NCBI RefSeq assembly: GCF_001577265.1
Contig: NZ_CP014517.1
Span: 797,001 to 861,000, forward strand
Direction: 5' to 3'
Source: Variovorax sp. PAMC 28711
Lineage (GTDB): Bacteria > Pseudomonadota > Gammaproteobacteria > Burkholderiales > Burkholderiaceae_C
Length of the DNA stretch: 64,000 nt
The notes under the pieces are model-generated. The model worked only from the letters and a program-made list of their open reading frames with translations. It made no database searches and was not told the origin of the DNA. The position numbers and the translations under genes were made by a program. Positions 44,558 through 55,597 of the stretch are shown here, piece by piece. Within the stretch, counting starts at the first letter, position 1, and the number at the start of each line of letters is the position of its first letter.

Positions 44558-45628
44558 ATGAATTCCCCCCAACTTCAACGCGGCGTTTTTCTTGCCCTTC
44601 TGGCGGTCGTCACGGCGGCTTTCATCTGGGTGCTGCTGCCGTTCTTCGGTGCGGTGATGTGGGGCGTGGCATTGGCGATTCTTTTCACCCCGCTCTACAA
44701 GCGCTTGATGAAAAAGATGCCTGGCCGCAAGAACATCGCCGCCCTGGCCACACTGACGATCTGCCTGGTCGTCGTCATCCTGCCGCTGGCCATGGTCGGC
44801 GTCTCGCTGGTGCAGGAGGCGGCACTGATCACCCAGAAAATCCGCACAGGTCAGATCGATTTCGCTAACTATTTCCAGCAGATCCTGGCCGCGACGCCGC
44901 GCTGGGTGGTCGGCCTCTTCGAGCGCTTCAATCTCGGCGACACCGCCTCCTGGCAGAAGCGCATTTCGGAAGGCGCTGCGCAGGGCGGCCAGGTGGTCGC
45001 GAACCAGGCGCTCACGATCGGCCAGAACACGTTCGACTTCGTCGTCAGCTTCTTCGTGATGCTGTACCTGCTCTACTTTCTGCTGCGCGACGGCGCCACG
45101 CTCTCCAAGACGGTGCGCGACGCGCTGCCGCTGGCCAAGCCGCACACGCACTACCTGCTGAACAAGTTCACCACCGTGGTTCGGGCCACCATCAAGGGCA
45201 ACGTGGCCGTCGCCATCGCGCAGGGCACGATCGGCGGGCTGGCGTTCTGGTTCCTCGGCGTGCAGGGCGCACTGCTGTGGGCCGTGCTGATGGCCTTCCT
45301 GTCGTTGCTGCCTGCCGTGGGCGCGGCGCTGATCTGGGGCCCGGTGGCGATCTACTTTCTGGCGACCAGCCACTGGTGGCAGGCCGGCGTGCTGATCTTC
45401 GTCGGCGTTTTCGTGATCGGCCTGGTCGACAACATCCTGCGGCCGCTCCTGGTCGGCAAGGAAACGCAGATGCCCGACTATCTCGTGCTGATGTCGACCA
45501 TCGGCGGCATGGCGATCTTCGGCATCAATGGCTTCGTGCTCGGCCCGGTGATCGCTGCGCTGTTCATGGCGGTGTGGGACCTGTTCGCGATCTCCAACGA
45601 GAAGGATGGCGGCGGCCCGGAAATCTGA
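44558..45628 (+). CDS. AI-2E family transporter (YdiK/PerM type)
   Basis: A 356-residue membrane protein with seven to eight helices. The ATG at 44558 gives MNSPQLQRGVFLALLAVVTA. The AI-2E family text is clear in FFVMLYLLYFLLRDG, then LVDNILRPLLVGKETQMPDY and LSTIGGMAIFGINGFVLGP (the last starting MSTI). Some family members export AI-2 or act as Na+/H+ antiporters; the cargo here is unknown. It ends 15 bases from the convergent LysR gene. Confidence 0.88.
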   Translation: MNSPQLQRGVFLALLAVVTAAFIWVLLPFFGAVMWGVALAILFTPLYKRLMKKMPGRKNIAALATLTICLVVVILPLAMVGVSLVQEAALITQKIRTGQIDFANYFQQILAATPRWVVGLFERFNLGDTASWQKRISEGAAQGGQVVANQALTIGQNTFDFVVSFFVMLYLLYFLLRDGATLSKTVRDALPLAKPHTHYLLNKFTTVVRATIKGNVAVAIAQGTIGGLAFWFLGVQGALLWAVLMAFLSLLPAVGAALIWGPVAIYFLATSHWWQAGVLIFVGVFVIGLVDNILRPLLVGKETQMPDYLVLMSTIGGMAIFGINGFVLGPVIAALFMAVWDLFAISNEKDGGGPEI

Positions 45629-45643
45629 GCATCCGGCAGCGGC

Positions 45644-46558
45644 TCACCGATCGGCCGGCGCCTGCCACCAGCCTTCGGCCAGCCGGCCCTGCATGAAGGC
45701 GATCAGCGCCGACACCTTGCCCGGCACCAGCTTGGGCGACGGAAACACCGCGTGGATTTCCTGCTCTGCGAGTGCATGGTCGGGCAGCAGTTCGCGCACC
45801 TTGCCCAGCAGCAGCGAGTCGCTCGCCACGTAGCGAGGCATCAACGCGACGCCCATGCCATCGCGTGCCGCGGCCAGCACCGCCGAGAGGTTGTTGGAGC
45901 GGAAGCGACCCGACACCGCGACATTCACCGCCTCGCCTTTGGGGGTGTGCATGCGCCACACCTCGTCGCCCACCACGCTGCTGTAGATCAGCGCCGCATG
46001 CCCGCTGAGGTCGTGCGCGCGCTTCGGCACGCCGTGCTTCTTCAGGTACGCGGGCGAGGCGACGATGACCCACGGGTTCATCCCGAGAAACCGTGCGCCG
46101 AGCGAGGAGTCGGCGAGGCGCCCCATGCGGATGGCCACGTCAATGCCTTGCGCGATCAGGTCGACGTAGCGATCCTCGAAACTCAGGTCGAGCTGCACCT
46201 GCGGATGGCGCCGCATGTACTCCAGCGCCAGCGGCACGATCACGCGGCGCCCGAAGGCCACCGAGGTTCCGATGCGCAGCAGCCCCTGCGCCTGGCCGTG
46301 CTTGAGCTGCACGATGTTCTCGGCCTCCTGGGCGTCGCGCACCACGGTCTTGCACTTCTCGTAGTAGAGCGCACCCGGTTCGGTGAGGCTCACGCCCCGC
46401 GTGTTGCGGTTGAGCAGCCGCACCTTCAGCCGCGCCTCTGTGGCCGCGACCTGCTTGGTCACGGTGGGTTGCGTCGTGTTGAATTCGAGCGCCGCCTTCG
46501 AGAAGCTTCCGGTCTCGACCACGCGCACGAACATCTCCATCGCCAACAGTCTGTCCAT
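45644..46558 (-). CDS. LysR family regulator divergent from gcl
   Basis: A 304-residue LysR protein of the CrgA/DsdC-like large subgroup: helix-turn-helix in MDRLLAMEMFVRVVETGSFS and FNTTQPTVTKQVAATEARLK, then the effector domain from GLLRIGTSVAFGRRVIVPLA. Divergent from gcl with a 118-base gap that contains a perfect TATTCC-N5-GGAATA inverted repeat. It is the natural regulator of the gcl-hyi-glxR block; glyoxylate or a purine product could be the effector. Confidence 0.88.
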   Translation of the reverse strand: MDRLLAMEMFVRVVETGSFSKAALEFNTTQPTVTKQVAATEARLKVRLLNRNTRGVSLTEPGALYYEKCKTVVRDAQEAENIVQLKHGQAQGLLRIGTSVAFGRRVIVPLALEYMRRHPQVQLDLSFEDRYVDLIAQGIDVAIRMGRLADSSLGARFLGMNPWVIVASPAYLKKHGVPKRAHDLSGHAALIYSSVVGDEVWRMHTPKGEAVNVAVSGRFRSNNLSAVLAAARDGMGVALMPRYVASDSLLLGKVRELLPDHALAEQEIHAVFPSPKLVPGKVSALIAFMQGRLAEGWWQAPADR

Positions 46559-46576
46559 TGGCGGATGGTAGCCAGT

Positions 46577-46593
46577 TATTCCCCAGCGGAATA
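46577..46593. promoter_or_regulatory. LysR-type operator in the gcl promoter region
   Basis: A perfect inverted repeat TATTCC-CCAGC-GGAATA (6-base arms, 5-base spacer) that contains the T-N11-A core typical of LysR boxes. It lies 18 bases upstream of the LysR ATG and 83 bases upstream of the gcl ATG. This is the classical place for a LysR site controlling itself and the divergent target operon. Confidence 0.7.
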
Positions 46594-46676
46594 GGTTTTA
46601 TGGTCCGGCGCCGCCTTCCGCGAACGGGCGTCGATTCCTACAGTCGAGCCGTCCAGGAACTGAAGGAGACAAACCC

Positions 46677-48470
<1,794 letters not shown>

Positions 48471-48481
48471 GCGCAGACGAC

Positions 48482-49261
48482 ATGCCCCAATTCGCCGCCA
48501 ACCTCACGATGCTCTTCACCGAGCTGCCCTTCATGCAACGCTTCGAAGCCGCTGCCAGCGCGGGCTTCGAGGCTGTTGAATATCTCTTTCCTTACCCCTA
48601 TCCCCGACAGGAACTCGCGGCTGCCCTGCACGCCAACGGGCTGCACCAGGTGCTGCACAACCTGCCCGCCGGCAACTGGGACGCCGGTGAGCGCGGCATC
48701 GCCTGCCACCCGGACCGACACAGCGAATTCCGCGAAGGCGTCGCCCGTGCCATCGACTACGCGACGGCGCTCGGCTGTCCGCGTGTCAACTGCCTCGTCG
48801 GCAAGTTGCCGCAGGGCGCCACCTCGAAGGATGTGCAGCCGACGCTGGTCGGCAACCTGCGCTACGCAGCGCGCGAGCTGGAGGCCGCCGGCATTCAGCT
48901 GTTGATCGAGCCGATCAACCCATTCGACATTCCGGGCTTCTTTCTCACGCGGACCGACCAGGCGCTCGCCCTGATCGACGAGGTCGGCGCATCGAACCTG
49001 TTCGTGCAATACGACATCTACCACGCGCAGCGAACCGAGGGCGAGCTTGGCGCCACGCTGGCCAAACACCTGCCTCGCATCGGCCACATCCAGCTGGCCG
49101 ACAACCCGGGTCGCGGCGAACCGGGCACGGGCGAAATCAACTACCCATGGCTGTTCAGGCACATCGACGCGCTGGGCTACGAAGGCTGGATCGGTTGCGA
49201 ATACAAACCGCGCACCACGACGGCCGAAGGCCTCGGCTGGCGCGAAGCACTCACGCAATAA
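48482..49261 (+). CDS. hyi: Hydroxypyruvate isomerase
   Basis: Interconverts hydroxypyruvate and tartronate semialdehyde. A 259-residue TIM-barrel protein, 11 bases after gcl. Marks: MPQFAANLTMLFTELPFMQR, the metal-site strand text LLIEPINPFDIPGFFL, QYDIYHAQRTEGEL, HIQLADNPGRGEPGTGEINY and GWIGCEYKPRTTTAEGL. All metal-binding Glu/Asp/His positions of the Hyi family can be found. No signal peptide; cytoplasmic. Confidence 0.95.
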   Translation: MPQFAANLTMLFTELPFMQRFEAAASAGFEAVEYLFPYPYPRQELAAALHANGLHQVLHNLPAGNWDAGERGIACHPDRHSEFREGVARAIDYATALGCPRVNCLVGKLPQGATSKDVQPTLVGNLRYAARELEAAGIQLLIEPINPFDIPGFFLTRTDQALALIDEVGASNLFVQYDIYHAQRTEGELGATLAKHLPRIGHIQLADNPGRGEPGTGEINYPWLFRHIDALGYEGWIGCEYKPRTTTAEGLGWREALTQ

Positions 49262-49279
49262 CAGGAAGGAGAAAAGCAG

Positions 49280-50203
49280 ATGGCAAACATCGGATTCATC
49301 GGTCTCGGCATCATGGGCGCGCCCATGGCCGGGCACCTGCTCGCCGCGGGTCACACGCTTTTCGTTCACACGCGCAGGGCGGCGCCGGAGCCCTTCGCCT
49401 CCAGGGCGACGGTCTGCGCCTGCGCGACCGCGGTCGCGCAAAAGTCCGACGTCATCATCCTCATGCTGCCGGACACACCCGATGTCGAGGGGGTGCTGTT
49501 CGGCGAGAGCGGCGTGGCGGCCGGTCTCGCGCGCGGCAAGCTCGTGGTCGACTGCAGCTCGATCGACCCGATCCAGACGCAGGCCTTCGCGAAGAGGATC
49601 GAAGCGCTGGGCTGCGACTACGTCGACGCGCCCGTCTCGGGCGGCGAGGTCGGCGCCAAGGCGGCGAACCTGACGATCATGTGCGGCGGCAGCGAGGCGG
49701 CCTTCGCACGGGCGCTGCCGCTCTTCGAGAAGATGGGCAAGAACATCACGCGGGTCGGTGCGGCGGGCGCCGGGCAGATCACCAAGGTGGCGAACCAGAT
49801 CATCGTGGCGCTCAACATCGCGGCGGTGTCCGAGGCGCTGGTGTTCGCGTCGAAGGCGGGCGCCGACCCGGCGAAGGTGCGGCAGGCGTTGATGGGCGGT
49901 TTCGCGTCGTCGCGCATCCTCGAAGTGCACGGCGAACGCATGATTCACCGCACCTTCGCGCCGGGCTTTCGCATCGCCCTGCACCAGAAGGACCTGAACC
50001 TTGCGCTGCAGAGCGCGCGTTCGCTCGGCGTGGCGCTGCCGCAAACCGCCGGCGCGGCACAGCTCATGAACGCCTGCGCGGCGCTGGGGCATGCGCAAGC
50101 CGATCACTCGGCGCTGGTCAAGGCAGTGGAAGCGCTGGCGCAGCACCCGGTGCGGCCCGACAGCGTACTTCCCACTACAGAAGCCGACGCCGCTTTGGGG
50201 TAG
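49280..50203 (+). CDS. glxR: 2-hydroxy-3-oxopropionate (tartronate semialdehyde) reductase
   Basis: Reduces tartronate semialdehyde to D-glycerate with NAD(P)H. A 307-residue beta-hydroxyacid dehydrogenase with a strong AAGGAG site. The Rossmann start is GFIGLGIMGAPMAGHLL, the substrate loop is DAPVSGGEVGAKAANLTIM, and the catalytic Lys is in GQITKVANQIIVALNIA. Glycerate made here can be phosphorylated by the glycerate 2-kinase encoded at 28365-29702. Third gene of the gcl block. Confidence 0.95.
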   Translation: MANIGFIGLGIMGAPMAGHLLAAGHTLFVHTRRAAPEPFASRATVCACATAVAQKSDVIILMLPDTPDVEGVLFGESGVAAGLARGKLVVDCSSIDPIQTQAFAKRIEALGCDYVDAPVSGGEVGAKAANLTIMCGGSEAAFARALPLFEKMGKNITRVGAAGAGQITKVANQIIVALNIAAVSEALVFASKAGADPAKVRQALMGGFASSRILEVHGERMIHRTFAPGFRIALHQKDLNLALQSARSLGVALPQTAGAAQLMNACAALGHAQADHSALVKAVEALAQHPVRPDSVLPTTEADAALG

Positions 50204-50242
50204 CCTCGATCGGTCGTCCCAGAGAACCCAAGGAGAAATTCA

Positions 50243-52543
50243 ATGGCCGCCCCTCTTTCCCCGGCAGAAGAAGCCCTTCGCGAAGCCGCACGCGAATACC
50301 ACCGCAGCCCGGTGCGCGGCAAGATTTCGATCACGCCGACCAAGCCGCTGATGAACCAGCGCGACCTGTCGCTGGCCTACTCGCCCGGCGTGGCGTATCC
50401 GTGTCTCGACATCCAGGCCGACCCGGCGCTCGCGGCCGAGTACACCTCGCGCGGCAACCTGGTCGGTGTGGTCACCAACGGCACCGCGGTGCTCGGCCTC
50501 GGCAACATCGGCCCGCTGGCCTCCAAGCCCGTGATGGAAGGCAAGGCCTGCCTCTTCAAGAAATTCGCGGGCATCGACGTGTTCGACATCGAGCTCGCCG
50601 AGAACGATCCCGACAAGCTGGTCGACATCATCGCCGCGCTCGAGCCGACGCTCGGCGGCATCAACCTCGAGGACATCAAGGCGCCCGAGTGCTTCTACAT
50701 CGAGAAGAAGCTGCGCGAGCGCATGAACATTCCGGTGTTCCACGACGACCAACACGGCACCGCCATCATCTCGGCCGCCGCGCTGCTCAACGGGCTGGAG
50801 CTGGTCGGCAAGAAAATCGAGGACGTGAAGATCGCCGTCTCGGGTGCCGGGGCCGCGGCGCTGGCGTGTCTCGACGTGATGGTCGGCCTCGGCGCCCAGC
50901 CGAAGAACATCTTCGCGGTCGATTCCAAGGGTCTGATCTACATGGGCCGCGCCGGCGGCTTCGACGACTCGAAATCGCGCTATGCGCAAAAGGACACGGG
51001 CCTGCGCACCCTGGCCGACGTGGTCTCGCAAGCCGATGTGTTCCTCGGCTGCTCCGCACCCGGCGTGCTGACGGCCGAGATGGTCAAGAGCATGGGCACG
51101 CAGCCCATCATCCTGGCGCTGGCGAACCCAGAGCCCGAGATTCGCCCCGAGCTGGCCAAGGCCGTGCGGCCCGACTGCATCATCGCCACGGGCCGATCGG
51201 ACTATCCGAACCAGGTCAACAACGTGCTGTGCTTCCCGTACATCTTTCGCGGCGCGCTCGACTGCGGCGCCAGCAAGATCACCGAGGAAATGAAGCTGGC
51301 CTGCGTGCGCGAGATCGCCGACCTCACCAAGGCCGACATCAGCGAAGAAGTCGCTACCGCTTACGCCGGGCAAGAGCTGGTGTTCGGGCCGGACTACATC
51401 ATTCCGAAGCCCTTCGATTCGCGCCTGATCCTGCGCATCGCACCGGCCGTGGCCAAGGCGGCGGCGGCATCGGGCGTGGCGGCCCGGCCGATCGAAGACC
51501 TCGAGGCGTATCGCCAGCACCTCACGCGCTTCGTCTACCAGACCGGCATGTTCATGCGCCCGGTCTTCACCGCGGCCAAGCTCGCCACCGCCAAGCGCGT
51601 CGCGTATGCCGAGGGTGAAGACGACCGCGTGCTGCGCGCGGCCCAGCTGGCGGTCGACGAGGGACTGGCCAGGCCGATCCTGATCGGGCGGCCCGCCATC
51701 ATCGAGATGCGCGTGCAGAAGGCCGGCCTGCGCCTGAAGCTCGGCTCCGATGTCGAGATCGTCGACCCCGAGAACGACCCGCGCTTTCGCACCTACTGGG
51801 AGGCATACCACAAGCTCATGGGCCGCCGCGGCATCACGCCCGAAGCGTCGAAGGCGATGGTGCGCCGCTCCAACACCACCATCGCCTCGTTGATGGTGCA
51901 TCTGGGTGATGCCGACGCCATGCTGTGCGGGCTGGTCGGGCGCTTCGACAGCCACCTCAAGATCCTGGGCCAGATCCTCGGCAGCAAGCGCGGCTCGCCG
52001 GGCTTCGCGGCACTGAACGCGCTGACGCTCGACAGCGGCACCGTGTTCATCGCCGACACCCATGTCAACGAAGACCCGAGCGCCGAGATGCTCGCCGACA
52101 TCGCGATGATGGCGGCCGAGGAAGTGCGCCGCTTCGGCCTGCCGCCCAAGGTCGCCTTCTTGTCGCACTCCAACTTCGGCAGCTCGGAGCACGCCTCAGC
52201 TCGCAAGATGCGCATCGCACGCGACCTCTTCGCGCGCATGGCGCCCGACATCGAATGCGACGGCGAAATGCACGGCGACGCGGCGCTCTCCGAAGAAGTG
52301 CGCCGCACCGCGATGCCCGACACGACGCTGACCGGCGAGGCGAATTTGTTGATCTGCCCGAACCTCGACTCGGCCAACATCCTCTACAACGTGCTGAAGA
52401 TGAAGGGCGCGAACGGCATCACGGTCGGTCCGATCCTGTTGGGCGCCTCGCACTCGGCCCATGTGCTCACCGCATCGGCCACGGTGCGCCGGATCGTCAA
52501 CATGACGGCGCTGGCCGTCGCCGACGCGAACATCCCGAAGTGA
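50243..52543 (+). CDS. maeB: NADP-dependent malic enzyme with phosphotransacetylase-like domain
   Basis: Converts malate to pyruvate and CO2 with NADP+. 766 residues. Residues 1 to about 160 are the malic N-terminal domain ([54 protein letters not shown]). Residues about 165-415 form the NAD(P) domain ([19 protein letters not shown]). Residues about 430-760 form a PTA-like regulatory domain that binds acetyl-CoA in relatives. It starts 39 bases after glxR on the same strand, so it may be read with the glyoxylate genes, and it ends without a clear terminator. Confidence 0.95.
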   Translation: MAAPLSPAEEALREAAREYHRSPVRGKISITPTKPLMNQRDLSLAYSPGVAYPCLDIQADPALAAEYTSRGNLVGVVTNGTAVLGLGNIGPLASKPVMEGKACLFKKFAGIDVFDIELAENDPDKLVDIIAALEPTLGGINLEDIKAPECFYIEKKLRERMNIPVFHDDQHGTAIISAAALLNGLELVGKKIEDVKIAVSGAGAAALACLDVMVGLGAQPKNIFAVDSKGLIYMGRAGGFDDSKSRYAQKDTGLRTLADVVSQADVFLGCSAPGVLTAEMVKSMGTQPIILALANPEPEIRPELAKAVRPDCIIATGRSDYPNQVNNVLCFPYIFRGALDCGASKITEEMKLACVREIADLTKADISEEVATAYAGQELVFGPDYIIPKPFDSRLILRIAPAVAKAAAASGVAARPIEDLEAYRQHLTRFVYQTGMFMRPVFTAAKLATAKRVAYAEGEDDRVLRAAQLAVDEGLARPILIGRPAIIEMRVQKAGLRLKLGSDVEIVDPENDPRFRTYWEAYHKLMGRRGITPEASKAMVRRSNTTIASLMVHLGDADAMLCGLVGRFDSHLKILGQILGSKRGSPGFAALNALTLDSGTVFIADTHVNEDPSAEMLADIAMMAAEEVRRFGLPPKVAFLSHSNFGSSEHASARKMRIARDLFARMAPDIECDGEMHGDAALSEEVRRTAMPDTTLTGEANLLICPNLDSANILYNVLKMKGANGITVGPILLGASHSAHVLTASATVRRIVNMTALAVADANIPK

Positions 52544-52715
52544 GACGCACGACCGTTCGCGGCTGATTTTTTCGAGGACGCCCACCCGGCGCTGCGCTAC
52601 CATCGGAGCGCCGGTCTCCGGGCCGGCAAAGGGAGGGTAGAACACAGCGCGCTCGCAACGATTCGAGCACCAGCGCGGCTGCCCGTGGATTTTTCTCATC
52701 TACGCATCGGCAGCC

Positions 52716-55592
52716 ATGTCAGATACAGCCTCGCCTTCCTTCATGCCGGCCCTCGGCGACAACGGATGGGACATCGGCGGCCTGAACGTGGCGCTGCTCT
52801 CGCAGAACGCCCGCCTCATCACCCTGCAGACGCCCGAGGTCGCCCGGGTCTCGAACGACGCGGTCGTGGTCGAGCGCTTCAGCGGTCTCGAATCGGTCAA
52901 CGCGCTCTTTCGGTTCGAGATCGACGTGCTCGCCACGTCGAGCAGCTTCGACCCCTTCGGCCTGATCGGCGAAGAGCTCACGCTCCGACTGCTGCTGGCC
53001 GATGGCCGCACCCGCGCCTGGCACGGCCAGCTGGTCAGCGCCGATGCACTGGGCGGCGACGGCGGCCTCGCGCGCTATCGCCTCCATCTGCAGCCCTGGT
53101 TGGCCGCACTCGACCTGCGCCGCGACAGCTTCGCCTACGCCAACAAGAACGTGCAGGACATCGTGTCCGAAGTATTCGCCGACCATCCGGCCGCCAGCTA
53201 CGCGTTCAATGTCACGCAGACCCTGCCCACACGCCCCACCTGCGTGCAGTACCGCGAGTCGGACCTCGCCTTCGTGCAGCGCTTGCTGGCCCAGGAGGGC
53301 TTGAGTTTTCGCTTCGACCACGAGCAGGAAGACGACTCCCGCAGCGCGTCGGACGCAGAAGCTGTCTCGCCATCGCGCCATCGCCTTGTCATCTTCGACG
53401 CCGACAGCAGCACGCCCGAATGTCCGCTGTCGCCGATCCGGTTCCACCGCATCGATGCCACCGAAACCACCGACAGCATCACGCACTGGAGCGCCCGGCG
53501 CCAGGTCACGCCCACGTCCGTCGTGCGCAGCGCCTGGGACGCAGCCGCGCTGCAAGCGCCCGCGGGCCAGAGCAGCACCCACCTCGACCTGGGCAGTGTC
53601 CCGGTGCTCGAAGAACACGATGGTGCCGGCGCGCAGCGCTACGCAACCGGTACCGCTGCGGCGGCGGCTGCAGATCGGCAATGGCTGGCCCATGCATCGC
53701 GCATCAAGCGTTATCACGGAGGAAGCAGCGTGCGCCAGTTGGCTGCGGGCGAGCGCTTTGCGCTGAGCCAGCACGATCGGTACGGGCAGGACGGCGATGG
53801 GCAAAGCTTCACCACGCTGGCCGTGCGCCACGAGGGCGCGAACAACCTCGGCGCCCAGGCCGCACGGGTGCTGTCCGCCAACGATCTCGAAAAAGGCAGC
53901 TATCGCAACCGCTTCGAGGCCCAGCCCGCCGACGCAAAGATCGCACCCCTCTGGCGCCCCAAGCCCACCGCCCCAGAGGCGATGGTCGCGCTGGTCGTGG
54001 GCGTCGATGACGATCAGCCCCCGACCGCCGTGCACACCCAGCGCGATCACCGTGTGCAGGTGCGCTTCCACTGGCAGGCCCAACGCGCCAGCGACGCCCA
54101 GCACGCGAGCCAGCCCGCCAACGCACAAGGCAGCCTGCTGGCGGCCGGACGGCACGCCAATGCCGCGGCTTCGGTCTGGCTGCGCGTCGCCACCGCGCTG
54201 GCGGGCCCCAACTGGGGCGCCCACCATTTGCCCCGCGTCGGCTCCGAAGTGCTCCTCGTCTTCATCGACGGCGACATCGACCGGCCGGTCGTGAGTCACC
54301 AGCTCTACAACCAGCAAGACCTGCCGCCCTGGAGTGCCGGCGTCGACAGCAGCGCCAACCACCCGGGCGTGCTCTCGGGCTGGCACAGCAAGAGCCTCGA
54401 CGGTGGTGGCTTCAACCAGTGGATGACCGACGATGCGCCCGCGCAGGTGCGCACCCGGCTGGCGAGCTCGAATGCCGCCAGCCAGCTGAACCTGGGCCAC
54501 CTCAACGCGCAGCCGCCCGAGTCCACGAACCGCGGCGCCTGGCGCGGCACCGGCGCAGAGCTTCGCTCGGACGCATGGGTCGTGGCCCGCGCTGGCGAAG
54601 GCTTCCTCCTCTCGACGGTCGCCCAGAACCGGGCCCGGGGCACGGTGCAGGACACCGTCAGTGCGCAAGGGCAGCTGGGCGCCGCGCTGCAGACTGCCGA
54701 ACGGCTGTCGGCTGCATCCAGCGGCGCCGAGGGCCTGGCGCTGAAGGCCAACGCATTGCTGCAGCCGCTCGTCGACGACATCGACCCCGGCAAGAACGGC
54801 CACTACCCCGACAGCGTCAACGGCCAGCCGGCGAAGTCACCCGAGGGCGACAGCCGAGAAGGCAAGCACCCTGTGTCCGCATTCGCACGACCCTTGATGG
54901 TGCTCGATGCGGCCACCAGCCTGAACCTGGCGACGCCAGCCAGCACCACGCTGTACGCGGGCGAAGCGATTCACTGGACCAGTCAGCAGCAGGCGCATCT
55001 GGCCGCCGGCAAGACGGTCAGCCTGGCCGCAGCGAAAAGCGCCGGCCTCTTCAGCGCCGAGGGTGGGATTCAGGTGATCGCGCAGGACGGGCCAGTGTCG
55101 ATTCAAGCGCACACCGATGCGCTGGAGTGGCTGTCGCAAGACGCCTTCACGGTGACCAGCAGCAGCGACGTGATCGAGATTTTTGCGAAGGACAAGATCA
55201 CGTTGAAGGGCGGCCAGACCAGCATCACGCTGGACGGGGCGAACATCGTGCTGAAGATGCCGGGGCTGCTGGATGTGAAGGGGGCGAGCAAGACGTTCGT
55301 GGGGCCGCGGGGGGTACCAGCGGAATTGCCGGTGTTGCCAAGAGGCGCGATCACATTGCCACACGCAGACCCCTCGCTCGGCGTCAAGTACGACGAGCAG
55401 GTGGTCTTCAAGGACGCGCTTCAATGCGCCATTGAAGGGCGGCTGCGTTTCAAGGTCAGCAACAAGGCCGAGCAAGACCAGTTTCTCAAAGGCATTTCCC
55501 CTGAACAAGGGGAGACCAACCGACTCGATACATCCGAAGCGCAGCCACTGGAACAAGCTCTGCGCTACGCCCGATTCAAATTCGAGATCTAA
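52716..55592 (+). CDS. vgrG: Type VI secretion spike protein VgrG with DUF2345 and a C-terminal extension
   Basis: A 958-residue T6SS spike. Residues about 35-420 are the Gp27-like base (VVVERFSGLESVNALFRFEI, YRESDLAFVQRLLAQEGLSF). About 430-530 is the Gp5 OB fold (LAGPNWGAHHLPRVGSEVLL, FIDGDIDRPVVSHQLYN). Next comes the T6SS_Vgr insert (GGGFNQWMTDDAPAQVRTRL), then DUF2345 to about 865, ending SKTFVGPRG. The last 93 or so residues are an extension beyond the usual end, probably for cargo or adaptor contact. No other T6SS core gene is in the window, so this is an orphan vgrG module. Confidence 0.93.
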   Translation: MSDTASPSFMPALGDNGWDIGGLNVALLSQNARLITLQTPEVARVSNDAVVVERFSGLESVNALFRFEIDVLATSSSFDPFGLIGEELTLRLLLADGRTRAWHGQLVSADALGGDGGLARYRLHLQPWLAALDLRRDSFAYANKNVQDIVSEVFADHPAASYAFNVTQTLPTRPTCVQYRESDLAFVQRLLAQEGLSFRFDHEQEDDSRSASDAEAVSPSRHRLVIFDADSSTPECPLSPIRFHRIDATETTDSITHWSARRQVTPTSVVRSAWDAAALQAPAGQSSTHLDLGSVPVLEEHDGAGAQRYATGTAAAAAADRQWLAHASRIKRYHGGSSVRQLAAGERFALSQHDRYGQDGDGQSFTTLAVRHEGANNLGAQAARVLSANDLEKGSYRNRFEAQPADAKIAPLWRPKPTAPEAMVALVVGVDDDQPPTAVHTQRDHRVQVRFHWQAQRASDAQHASQPANAQGSLLAAGRHANAAASVWLRVATALAGPNWGAHHLPRVGSEVLLVFIDGDIDRPVVSHQLYNQQDLPPWSAGVDSSANHPGVLSGWHSKSLDGGGFNQWMTDDAPAQVRTRLASSNAASQLNLGHLNAQPPESTNRGAWRGTGAELRSDAWVVARAGEGFLLSTVAQNRARGTVQDTVSAQGQLGAALQTAERLSAASSGAEGLALKANALLQPLVDDIDPGKNGHYPDSVNGQPAKSPEGDSREGKHPVSAFARPLMVLDAATSLNLATPASTTLYAGEAIHWTSQQQAHLAAGKTVSLAAAKSAGLFSAEGGIQVIAQDGPVSIQAHTDALEWLSQDAFTVTSSSDVIEIFAKDKITLKGGQTSITLDGANIVLKMPGLLDVKGASKTFVGPRGVPAELPVLPRGAITLPHADPSLGVKYDEQVVFKDALQCAIEGRLRFKVSNKAEQDQFLKGISPEQGETNRLDTSEAQPLEQALRYARFKFEI

Positions 55593-55597
55593 CAAAA

